Source of the DNA: Durusdinium trenchii
Lineage: Eukaryota > Sar > Dinophyceae > Suessiales > Symbiodiniaceae
Assembly (NCBI GenBank): GCA_963970005.1
Contig: CAXAMN010027473.1
Coordinates: 401,337 to 465,336, forward strand
Direction: 5' to 3'
DNA length: 64,000 nt
Shown here: positions 47,501-57,500 of the stretch, piece by piece
How positions within the stretch are numbered: the stretch's first letter is position 1
Layout of the letters: every line of letters begins with the position of its first letter
Translations under genes and position numbers: made by a program
The notes under the pieces: generated by a model
What the model saw: the letters and a program-made list of their open reading frames with translations, nothing else
Database searches by the model: none
What the model was told of the DNA's origin: nothing

Positions 47501-50500
47501 CGGACTTAATTAGGGGCAGATCTATATGTCACATGGAGTCATTTTTGGCAAACTGTGTGTGTAAATGGTGCAACCACGCTTAAGGACACAGTTCGCAAGC
47601 AAGCTCATGCACCAGCCCCATTTTACTCCCAGAAGCAGCATGACTTTCATGAGACGATAGCTTAACAACCATCAGAAAGGCATAGCAAGGCTACCAGAGA
47701 CTTCCACCTTTGTGTGCAACACGATGGGACCTCTCCTCCATCAACGACGCATCCCTGAAATCGAGCCGGTACCTTCCACGGCGCGTTTCGGCTGGTTGGC
47801 CGCCTTCGAGGCCGGACGAGGACGTCATCGGCATCGGCGTCCTGGCCCAGGGCCGCGGCCGCTTGGCGACGTTGACGGCACACTTCGATGCGATCTCGCG
47901 GACGGCCTGGCAGGGAGGCTTGCGCAAGGCTGCATGGAAGGAGCCGCAGGGGGCTGCATGGAAGGATCTCAGGGTATTGACAGAATAGATGTGATGCGCT
48001 ACATCGACCTCCTATTCAAAAGAATCACAAGCCCAATGTACCCAAATCATCCATGTATAGTTAAATATGCACAATGACGACTGAAATCACCCAAATGTAG
48101 GCCATATTGGTCTATAGCTGTACATAGAGCGTTCGGGGCTTTGCCGGCAGGGAGGTCCAGGCACCGTTTTTCAAAGCCAGATGGATCCGGAGGGTTTGGA
48201 AGTGGTGGACTGTGTTCATTACTAGCGGTGCCATGTTTGAGCGGTGCCATGACTAGTAGCCGTCGGTAAAAGACTTGACATATTATGTCACTATACTATA
48301 TAAAGGGACAAGGTCTTTACTCACCATCATCACCCACATGGGAAATTAACGGGAATATGAGATTCCCAAACACCATCCCTGGTATTATCCACATTTCATA
48401 CTCATAGTTTAACCGTCGTATATCGTCGTCATTCATCATCCGAATCCACTTTGCCCATGTCTTTCCACTTGTAGGCCGGAGTGGGCCAGTCTCTGCGCTC
48501 TGCCGCACAGGCACCACGGCGTAGGATCCGAAGCACCGCCCAACCGTCCAGGAGCCCTTAAGCCACTGGTTGCCTCTCTTCATCCACCAGCACCACGCCG
48601 ACACGGCCGCGTCGCTGCTGACGGAGTGCCTCCACGTGTTGGCCGAAGCCTCCGCGCAGCAGGAGGACATGGCGCGCCCTGTCTGGGGCAGGGAAGGGAG
48701 TAGAAAGGAAGCGGATGAATTGCATTGGCAGTGCATCTAGCTCTTACTTAGTAGTCAGCAGCTGGCTTACTGCCAACCATACCTAAATTACATAACTATG
48801 CAACACCTTTGTGGGGGCTTGACTCATCAAACGCCAGGTCCGGCCGACATTTATGAGCATCTATGAGCCATTGGCGTTGCTCGGAATCGCCACGAGACGT
48901 CGGGAGCCTCGCAGGACTCGCACATTCCGCCGCTGATCTTCCAGGCGTTGCAGAACCGCAGAGTCCAGGCGGTGGATGCCATCGTGGCCTTTCCGGAGAT
49001 GATGCATCAGCTCTTGAAGCAGGTCGCAGCTTTAAACAAAAACTCACGGAACTCAGCAGCACCACCCTGGAAATCACATCATCATAGGGGCTTCTATAAA
49101 CCACGCTGTGGGTGGTGCGGGTGCAGATGTCTTCTTTGTTGGGTGCTGCCGTGCTGCGTGAATCAGATTGAGCCGGTGAAAGATTTCGTTGGGCAGGGCA
49201 GGTTTTTGGATTCCAATTGATTTGCGCCACTGTGGCTTCAGGTGCTTTATGGAGATCGACATGCTTCTTTGAAGCTATTGAAGGGCTACTTTGTGATGCA
49301 CAGATTGTTCTTGCATTGTTGTGGCCTGGTATTGGATTAAATGAGTTGATGTTATTGTTGCTTTGCGTCCTACCCCTGCTACATCATCTAGGCCTAAGCC
49401 GGGCTTTTTCCGGATCCCCAGAGCCCCCCCCCACAATGTTTGCTACCCTCCCACAAACTAACCTGAACCCTGAAAATCACTGGTTGATACAGTGTATGAA
49501 AACATCCCTCCAGGAGGCCATGGCGAACCACTAACAGGGTCCATGTTAGTTCACTCGGGTCAGTCTGACTAGCCAAAATCCAAGGCGATCAGTGGCCCGA
49601 GATCCGTGTCGCCGCGGATATGGCTCTGAAACAATTCATCTCCTCGCCTGAAGGTCGCACCAAACAGGCGACGCCATGGCTCGCCTACATCTTGCAACTA
49701 CTCACCGTGTCCAACGTCGGTGGCTCGCCGAGTGTTTTTTTGTGTTTGAGGGGTTTGAGGGTTTGGCAAATATTCCGCACATGGAGCGTTTGGGTTCTGA
49801 TTGGCTTACCTTATGTTACTGTGGCTGGATACTCAGAATATGTGATGGTGAAGATGATTCGGTGCAGGTGTTTCATGTTTTTTTCTGCACATCTAGCGTC
49901 CTGGTGAGTTCCAGGTTGGGAAGAGGTGAAGGAAGCGTTCCTGCAAGAAGCCCTGGCTCGCGAAGTGCAGTTCATTTTGCCACGATATCCGAGCTATTGT
50001 CCGAGCAGACCGGGTGAAAGCGGAGAAGACCAGGTGGAGGAGTCAAGCAAGATGACCAGCGAGTGGAGCTTGGGCCGGATAGTAGACTTTTTGAAGGATT
50101 TTGCTTTACTTGATGTTGCAAGATCAATCCTTCAACCTGTTGCCATACTTTTATATAGACATGTAGAATCAACCAGATTCTTTGCAGGAGCTGCACTCCC
50201 TGAAAAGAATCATGGAAGTGGAGTTCACCACCTTTTGGTTGGATTTCATGGTCTTGCAACATCGGGAACATGCTATCCACGTAGCCATAACTTGTTCAAG
50301 AAGTGTAGACATGATGTTTTCAAGGTCAATCCATCAACCCGTTCCTAAAGTACCTTCTCAGCAGGTGAAGACGGAGACACCGCTATGTAGGTTTGGAGGG
50401 TCCAAGTACCTTCTGAGAAAGTACTTGGATCCCTAGGGAGATATAAAGTACCAGTCGCAAAATTGCGATAGGAAACAACCCTACAATCACATACAATCAC

Positions 50501-53046
50501 CACCTCCCGGCAGAACCCCACTTACAGCACAGACTTTGAGATGTTCGAGCTTTCTTCTTTTCGGTGAGATTTGTTGGATGCAACACAAATGCAACATTGT
50601 ACTGGAATGTCAGACTTTTTCAGTGAATCTCACCTTGAAATGCCCAGACACTTCGATCTTCCTTTCCCCGTCCCCCACCGCCCAGCAGCTGCTCACCCCG
50701 CCGCCCAGGAGCATCGTCGCCTCCATGCTGGGCTCCGACCGTGCGGGCGGCGGCGACGCCGAGCAGTTGACGCCCGAGGCCTTCCAAGGAGCTCGGCGCG
50801 GATGGACGTGCATCGCAGGCGCGGTGCGGAGAGGCAGGACGGGAGGGAAAAGCACGGGAGAGAGAGATTGGATGAGACTGGAGAAAGAGAGGGCAATGAT
50901 AACATCAAGGAAGGAGCCCCTTTTGATTTTGCTCGTCCAGATGCTTTGTCCAATCATGTGTGATTTGTCCATCCCAGTGTCAGAGCTGTTCGCATCCACA
51001 GGTTCCAGCGCCTTTTCCGTGCACATCCGCTCGATGCCGGCCGACAGCGTGATCCGCATCGGATGGATCCGTGCGGAGGGAGGCTTTGAGGATGGCTGGG
51101 GCTTCCATGCCTCCGAGTGCTACGGCCGGGTCCTAAGCTTGGACGTTTGGTCGAAAGGTGGGGGAGCAATCCCTATAGGGATCCAGCCCGTACCTTCTCA
51201 GAAGGTACTTGGAGCTTGCAAACCTACATAACAGTGTCTCCGTCCTCACCTTCTGAGAAGGTACGACTGGATCCCTAGCTAGGGAATGATAACCTTAAGT
51301 GTCATTGGATTTGTTGACAGGACATTGAAGGCATGACATCCTGTGCTGGTTAAAGTACTCCAAGTCGTCTTAAGATTGCCAACCATTTCTGAGATCGAAC
51401 ATGTTGGAACCAGAGATCACACCATGTTCACCTAGACATGGTTGCTTCCAGTGGTGGAAGATCAACCGGTGGACCAAGGGACGGCTTGTGGCTGGAAAGC
51501 TCATGAAGGTCGATGGCAGCGCTATGGAACATTCTTCCAAGAGGGTGACACCATCACAGCGATGGTGCAGAATGGATCGATGAGCTTCCTGAAGAATGGC
51601 CGTAACTTAGGTCCGGGGGTCAGAGGTTCTTTTGGGGCAGGTGGATGGCAAACTCCAAAAGGGTATGTGAATTTGAAAGTTCCTATGCCTTATATAGACG
51701 GCATGTTGTTTTTTTACCAGTGAGGTGAGAGAACCGGAAGCTTCTGGGTGTGAACCTTTGAGCAAAACAATGGACGTCAAACATTCAGACACCTCGACTG
51801 CCCCTCCAATCCCTGATCGACTGGACCGTTCAGGTAGAAAGGCCCGGTCAAATTGCACGATATTTACTGGCGCCTCAGTCCACTCTTCTTGACACATGTT
51901 TTCCTCTCAACGGAGCCATGATTGTTGGATGGAGCTCTTCCCGAGAAATTCCTCCAAATTTGATATGACCACCCCATACCCTTCCAACCTCACCTCAAAA
52001 AAGAGAAGTGATTCTTTCCCTAACCCCAACTCACCAAAAAAGTGATTTTACCCCAAACTCTCCACCTTATTCCACTCCTTCCCTCCTCTCCTCTCCGTCT
52101 CGCAGGTGTGGCCTTCCACGTCCCGGTCACGGAGACTCTCCGCCCCGCTGTGGCTCTCCGCCGCCGCGCCGAGGTGCAGCTGGAGCTCGCGCGCGCCGGA
52201 GACGCAGCGGGACGTGGCGTGGGATGCGAACCGGCGGGGCAATACGCTGATCATGTTCCAGGTGAGGAGGATGGGCCTGAGATGAAGAATCAGGAAGCAT
52301 GTGAAGTAACATGGACAACTTGGAGAACTGGATTTGGTGGAGATGATTCATGAGAGTATATAAGAGGAACGGAAGCAACAGGTTTCAGCATCATTTTGGC
52401 AAGCATCAACATGTTTCCAATGTCATGTGTACAACCATGTATAACTGGTCGAACTGTGTCGGCATTTTGAGGGCACCACGGTCATCGTGACAGTCCTGCA
52501 GGTCTTTTTCCTGACCTTGGTGCGTCCAGCCGAGAGTCCTCCAGATTGGTCTCGCGTGAAGGCAGAGTACGACAAACGCTATGGCTTCCCTGCGCCTGAG
52601 ATGTCCGCAGCTCTCTTCGACATGTTCAGTGAAGTTCATAAGAGCCTCAGATGGATCTTTGAAAATCGTTCGAAAGGATGGCCTCCTAAGCCGTTCGAAC
52701 TGTCACACCAGTTGGCCAAAAAAAAAAGCGCCCTGAACTTCGAAGGTTGGAAGTCGCCAACTGAACATTTAGGCCGAAAACCTAGATGAAATTGTAATAT
52801 ATAATCTGTTCTATGGCATTTAGACTGCAATATCTCGACCTCCCCAAAAAATAAGTCAATGGTCCGGTCTGGATCTTCTTCGTGAGGATCCGAGATCTGC
52901 CAGGGCATGTGGCCTGGCCGAAGTTCTTGAGCCTCCTGGGCTTCGAGGAACTGTGTATGGAGAAGCTGCAGCTGCTCCTGCGCGAAGCCTTCGACCGTGC
53001 CAAGGCCCAAGGCTACAAGCAGGGTGGCCGTCGAGACCACGCCTGA
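43367..53046 (+). CDS. E2 ubiquitin-conjugating enzyme with NZF, RING and SPRY domains
   Basis: Large ubiquitin-pathway protein assembled from about 18 exons. Exons 43367-~43460, 44086-~44170, 44437-~44570 and 44770-~44945 form a UBC fold. They carry RRLQRELRLVHREPSWGV, DLYTWHCNVAGQPPSGGPP, then THPNVFSTFICLDML (catalytic Cys 44515-44517), then GWSSAYSILAILRQLQTFFF. An NZF/RanBP2 finger follows in the last of these. 45249-~45330 holds FECRCGH, ~45701-45830 holds CVICL, and 46296-~46440 holds the rest of a RING-H2. 47278-47403 joins in phase (GC) to 47811-47940 (DEDVIGIGVLAQGRG). Next come 48552-~48690 (EPLSHWLPLFIHQHH) and 48915-49022, which joins in phase to 49593-49719 and then to 49915-50033. 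SPRY: 50686-50818 (GC), 51002-51157, 51452-51610 and 52106-~52250, all in phase. C-terminal exons are 52502-~52723 and 52904-53046 (TGA). From memory, the VIGIG, WLPLFI and SPRY blocks resemble long C-terminal extensions of some protist and fungal E2 proteins. Confidence 0.7.
44770..44945 (+). other. E2 C-terminal helix and RanBP2/NZF zinc finger
   Basis: After TCAAG, the frame reads YMGWSSAYSILAILRQLQTF, typical of the last E2 helix. It then runs into W-x-C-x2-C-x3-N-x6-C-x2-C, an exact RanBP2-type finger. NZF members of this family bind ubiquitin; that role is inferred. Both parts share one exon, which proves they belong to the same protein. Confidence 0.85.
45701..46463 (+). other. RING-H2 finger split over two exons
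   Basis: The first pair is CVIC (codons 45774 and 45783). The second exon gives CKHFFHLPC (46341-46367) and FCPLC (46392-46403). Together these are the C-x2-C...C-x-H-x2-H-x2-C...C-x2-C pattern of RING-H2 E3 ligases. The frame of the second exon stops at TAG 46461, so either it splices out before that (for example at GAA|GTTGCT) or a transcript ends here. That decides whether the RING is fused to the downstream exons. Confidence 0.7.
47928..47966 (+). repeat. Duplicated exon end with two possible donors
   Basis: GGCTGCATGGAAGGA occurs at 47928-47942 and again at 47952-47966. The first copy contains the inferred exon end AAG|GA. The second offers an identical alternative donor 24 bp, or eight codons, further on. 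Confidence 0.7.
48253..48334. repeat. Dispersed repeat, family D, degenerate
   Basis: TAGCCGTCGGTAAA...AAGGTCTTTACTCACCATCA resembles the left half of the 1507 copy. It lies in an intron of the E2 gene. Confidence 0.35.
50346..50438. repeat. MITE family A copy, left end truncated
   Basis: Lacks the first bases of the left terminal repeat. The right end, GAAAGTACTTGGATCCCTAG plus GG, is intact. The centre reads GAGACACCGCTATGTAGGTT. It lies in the E2 gene intron 50034-50685. Confidence 0.75.
50686..52250 (+). other. SPRY domain over four exons
   Basis: 50686-50818 ends GWTCIAG and splices (GC donor) to 51002-51157 (SSAFSVHIRSMPADSVIRIG, then WIRAEGGFEDGWGF). That exon splices (GT) to 51452-51610 (GTACGWKAHEGRWQRYGTFF, then QEGDTITAMVQNG and FLKNGRNLG). 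That exon splices to 52106 (GVAFHVPVTETLRPAVALRR). All three junctions are in phase, and the motif order IRIGW, GD-I, NG-LGVAF, LRPAV is diagnostic of SPRY. SPRY domains bind protein partners and often substrates of E3 ligases. Confidence 0.85.
51171..51284. repeat. MITE family A copy 13 bp after an exon
   Basis: Starts CCCTATAGGGATCCAGCCCG and ends GACTGGATCCCTAGCTAGGG. The centre (AAACCTACATAACAGTGTCT) matches the 28771 copy. It begins 13 bp downstream of the SPRY exon that ends at 51157. Confidence 0.8.
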
Positions 53047-54533
53047 CAAACGGCGCAAACGGCGCTTGGCGCAGGTGGACCGGAGGTTTGAAGCATTTGG
53101 AACCTAGCTGGTTGGAGATGTTGAGCAAGAAAGACTTGTGCATGCATTGTTTTGTTTTGTTTAGTTTTCTGTTCTTTTTTTTGCAAGTGGATGGTCTGCG
53201 CTTTTAGATGCGCCCCGAATGTTTAGGCCTTTTTCTGTGATGGATCCTTTGTACAGTGTACAGTGTACAGCCAGATGTTTACAGGTTTTAGGGTCTTAGA
53301 ATGTCTTAGAGCTGAGGGATTAATATTGCTATACTGTCAAGTTAGCGGGAAGAACAGTTGTGAAGCTGTGCTTCGGGCTACCTGCAAGCTTTGCAGATTC
53401 ATGCACCCACCACCACTATCAGCTTGGTAAATCACCAGTCTTTGCGAAGGCTGATTGAAGACGCAACTCCACCAGCCCTTCTACCGGATCGATTCATCCA
53501 TCCGGTCAGTGCATGTGTCCATCCGCATCCCATCATGTTTTCTCCGACGAACCATGAAAATAGCCTTGGAGCAACTACCAAGTACCTAGCTCAGCCTACC
53601 AAGTACCTAATGTAGACTCTTGATTGTACTCTTGAATAAAACAATAACCCCATACAAATATGCTTTTGTTCAATCCAAATGGAGAGGGTTTATGAACCTC
53701 AAGAGTCTACCTTAGCTCAGCCTACCAACTACCCAACCTCCCTGAGGCCACAAGTGGCTTTGGCGCTTCTTGCGCCAGCGGGACTTCAAGCGCTTCGAAG
53801 CCATGCTGGAAGCCATGAGGGGTGACCCAGAGGGTGTCCATCCTCTGAGGTGGAAGGACCATGTTTGTCGTTGTTTCTTTTTCCAAGGGGAGGGTGTGAG
53901 GGTAATGTAGGCTCTTGATAAATAACCTTGTCTAGGGTAATGACGAGGTGTTGCATTCCAAGATAGTAGGGGGGGTTATGTCCTTCATTCAAGAGTCTAA
54001 AGCATATGTTGCTTAGAGTCTTAGAGTAGTGTGTCCCATGACCTGTGCCAGTCGATAACAGACACTCACATTTGAGAAAGGCCATTACCAACCATTAACC
54101 TACCAGGTTGTTTTGGCTCCGGCTTTTTGGGGCTCTACAGCTGCATCACCTATGCTTCAGGCAGAATCGGGAGATCCTCTTTGATGAGGCCGGTGTTGCA
54201 TACGTCCAACCTGGTCATTCACTCGCAGATGTGACCGCAGCGTGCCCGCTCACGAAGACAACTTTTGTTTGGAAACATGGTTGCAAAAGAGTGAAGCCAT
54301 GGAAGACCAACGAAGACAGGATGAGCGATGCTGAGTGCCTTTTGGCATTTCTTTTGGACATCAATGCTTGAGCAACTCCCGCCATTTCGCAGTGCTCACT
54401 CGGTGCATGGAAAGCATTCTTTTTTTGGCACCACCTAAAGGTGCCGCATCTGCTAAACCTCGTCTGTGCGTTTCCTTGGCGACCAACCGCTTCTTGGGGA
54501 CATCCAGTGACCTCCAGTGACATCCAGCAGCAG
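53047..54533. other. 1.5 kb intergenic region
   Basis: No recognised exon. Repeated short blocks occur: AGCTCAGCCTACCAA at about 53588 and 53715, plus ACTCTTGA or AAGAGTCTA several times between 53610 and 54000. These suggest decayed repeats. A + strand frame at 54108-54371 is open, without a known domain. Confidence 0.5.
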
Positions 54534-57500
54534 GTGACCTACAACTTTGCGATGTACGGCATTCTCCTTCATCCCCGGCAAGAGGACGAACTGGCTCGAC
54601 AGGTGAGGTCGGTAGACCGAGACGAGACCGGCGGGGTGAGAGGTCGGCGAGACTGAGCTTGCTCGCTTTTTAGGCGTTTTGTTTGGGGCAGCTCCCCAAA
54701 GAGATAGTGACACGGTGTCCAATACATGTTCAGTGGGGGTTTAGTTTTCTATCTTATTTGGGGCTTGTTTCGATGCACCATCACAGACCAGCAAGGGATC
54801 TGAAAATAACCTATACAAGAGAATGGCATCTACAAAGCCATAGTTGCCCTCAGTCCGTTAGGGGTCTATATACCTAGCCTAGATCTTCCAACTATGTCAA
54901 ATGTTTGCCTTCTGGCTGTTCTTTATGGACGAAAAGGCAAACCTTTGACCCAGTTGGAAGATCCAGGGTATGATGGTATGATATGGTATGCGTGTGTTTT
55001 TGTATATATTATATATATATATATATAAGTGTTCAGATGTGTTCAGTTGCTTGGTCCTCACTGGTGGGCCATCCCACGCCAACGCGGACGGGAGCGCCGA
55101 GCGCCGGAGCGGCACCTGGGAATCGGGCGCTGAGTGGGGAATCAAACTGCCCCCTGGCATCATGAATCTACGTTACTAAAAAAGCCCTTTTTTCTCAACC
55201 ACCTGTCAAACCTGATCAGCCAAACATTGCCAGACTTACCTCGGTCGTGAGAAAGAGTATGACATCCTGGACCCGAGAAAATCGGACATGACTCATGACC
55301 CTTTTGTCGTGGATTGAGAGGACCAATGGCACAGACCCCAACGTCGGTGGAGGTGGTTTATATGGACCCCCATTTGTTCAGGACATCATGGGGGAAACGT
55401 GCCATCTACTCTGGGACCACTGTACCAAGCGTGTGTTCCAACCTCATATACCAAAGCCCGGAAGTGACACTCTCTGAGAGAATCATGGAAGTGGAAACAT
55501 GGCTCAGCTCAGCCTAGGAGGCTCCACAAGCACACACACATGTTTGATGTATACTCTGACTGACTCGCTTAGCATGGAAGTGGATGGCAAAGGAGGACCA
55601 TGAAATCCAACGACCAAACGGTGCCATCCACGTCACCGGAACGTTTTCCTCGGAGTGGCGAGCGCCTGACTTCTGGGCCATGCCAGGCCTTCTTAGACAT
55701 GGAAGAGGATGGGCGTTTCCATCCGGCCTTGCTGCGACTACACCGAGGTGGGGCGTTGGTTCGTTTTGGCCCAATTCTCCAGCCTTTCGAGGGTGAAGAT
55801 TTCCACTACGAAGGTGCATGTTCCTGTGGGCTTTCCTGCTGATCATAGTCCTGGGTTTGTTAAGTGATTTTTTCGTGCCACACATAGGCCACCTGCTCTT
55901 CAAGCTTGTTTCACAGCATTTGAGTTACATGCACCTTTCTATCCAAGACCCCCCGCATTCGTTGCAGCAAGAGGAGGAGAGAAGTGGCTCCCATCCCCCA
56001 CCACCTGGGTGGAGGTGATGTGTAACAGCATTCGGCTTTCCAGGCTTGATCAACAGGGTTGGAGAAGGGCATGCAGTGGAACCCCCCGTATCCGGAAGGT
56101 TGGTGCCTTCTAGGCCTTGCATGTTACTTATATAGTCGTTTGACTCTCAGCTTCACCAGTTGAGTGAACAAGTTCATTTTGGGCCAGGTTGCATTTTCTC
56201 GCCGAAAGCCCGACTGGGTAGTGAAAGTTATGTTGCAACCATGAATGTTTGGGTCTTGAAAAAGGTGGTGAATCTTTGGGCATGTCTTTTTCCTTGGTAT
56301 GATTGCGGTCCTCACCTTGTTGTTCTCAATATGTTTTTTAATGATTGACTCCCACAGGCCCCCACAGGTTGTCATATTCTCCGTTGACCGCCTGACCAGC
56401 CTGACCAGCCAGGCTTTCTGGAGTCCTACTTCGAGCTAAAAGAGGTGGACGCCACGCCCAATCCAATGAACCTGCTGAAGGTTGGCAGAATGCGAGGGCA
56501 GACATCGGGTGCCCCGGAAAACGGGGGGGGGGGGTGCTAAGAGAATGGAACCGGACTGGAACATATGACTGAAAGCTGCGGGTCTCATTGTTGTTGTTGT
56601 TGTTGCTGCTGTTTTTTGAAGCCACACCGAATGGTGGTACTTGTCCTTCATGCTTGGTGCTGCAACGAAGGAAGCTTCAGGCTTCTCAGTCTGGAAGGTT
56701 TCAAGCGATGTCTTGGCCTTTTTGTATGAGTTGGGTTTGTCCCACCTGGAACAGTCGGCAAACAATCACCTCCAACTGAATCATAATCATCATCATCATC
56801 AGCATCATCAACATCATCATCATCATCATCAACATCAACATCATCATCAACATCAACATCATCAACATCATCAACATCATCAACATCATCATCATCATCA
56901 ACATCAACATCAACATCAACATCATCATCATCATCAACATCAACATCAACATCAACGCTTACTGGTAATGTGATAGATGGTGGCTGTGTATGTGTTGCCA
57001 GATCGCACCAACGGTGGTTTTCCAACTCAGAAGTTCTCCTACTATAGCTGCCTAGCTACTATTCGACCATACCCTATATAAGATCCAACGACTATTTCCT
57101 TTTAACCCCAACCGACCTCAGCGAAGGAAGGCTTCTGGAACATCAGGTCTTCACTCACTTGTGAGGCCTGACGCCCACACTCTTGTGAGGTCGGGATGAA
57201 AAACCAGGGTCAAACCACTCACTCTCGGATGGGCGTCTAAGAGGCAGCTGATAGGCCTCACAAGAACTGTCCGGCGGTCCCCAAGAACCAGGTCACACGA
57301 ACCTTTTGGCAGATCTCCGTGAATTTCAAACGGCCCGGTGCCCGAGAAACCACGCCCTGCGTACATCGGCATGGGCGGGCCCCGATGGCCCGGAGACGAG
57401 AGTTCGCCCGTGAGCCTGCTTCCTGTTTAGAATGATGGCAATCACTTAAAGGGCCGCTAGGAATCGAATCGAAACACCGACATGTTTAACTGTAATGGTT

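Noticed and set aside
52953-53207. Plus-strand frame of 84 codons rich in Ala and Arg
   Set aside because: The alternative frame (WPKFLSLLGFEEL, then LQLLLREAFDRAKAQGY) has coding-like helices and fits the end of the E2 gene.
56648-57025. Asp/Val-rich and Met/Leu-rich minus-strand frames
   Set aside because: They are translations of the CAT/CAA microsatellite, with no non-repetitive domain.
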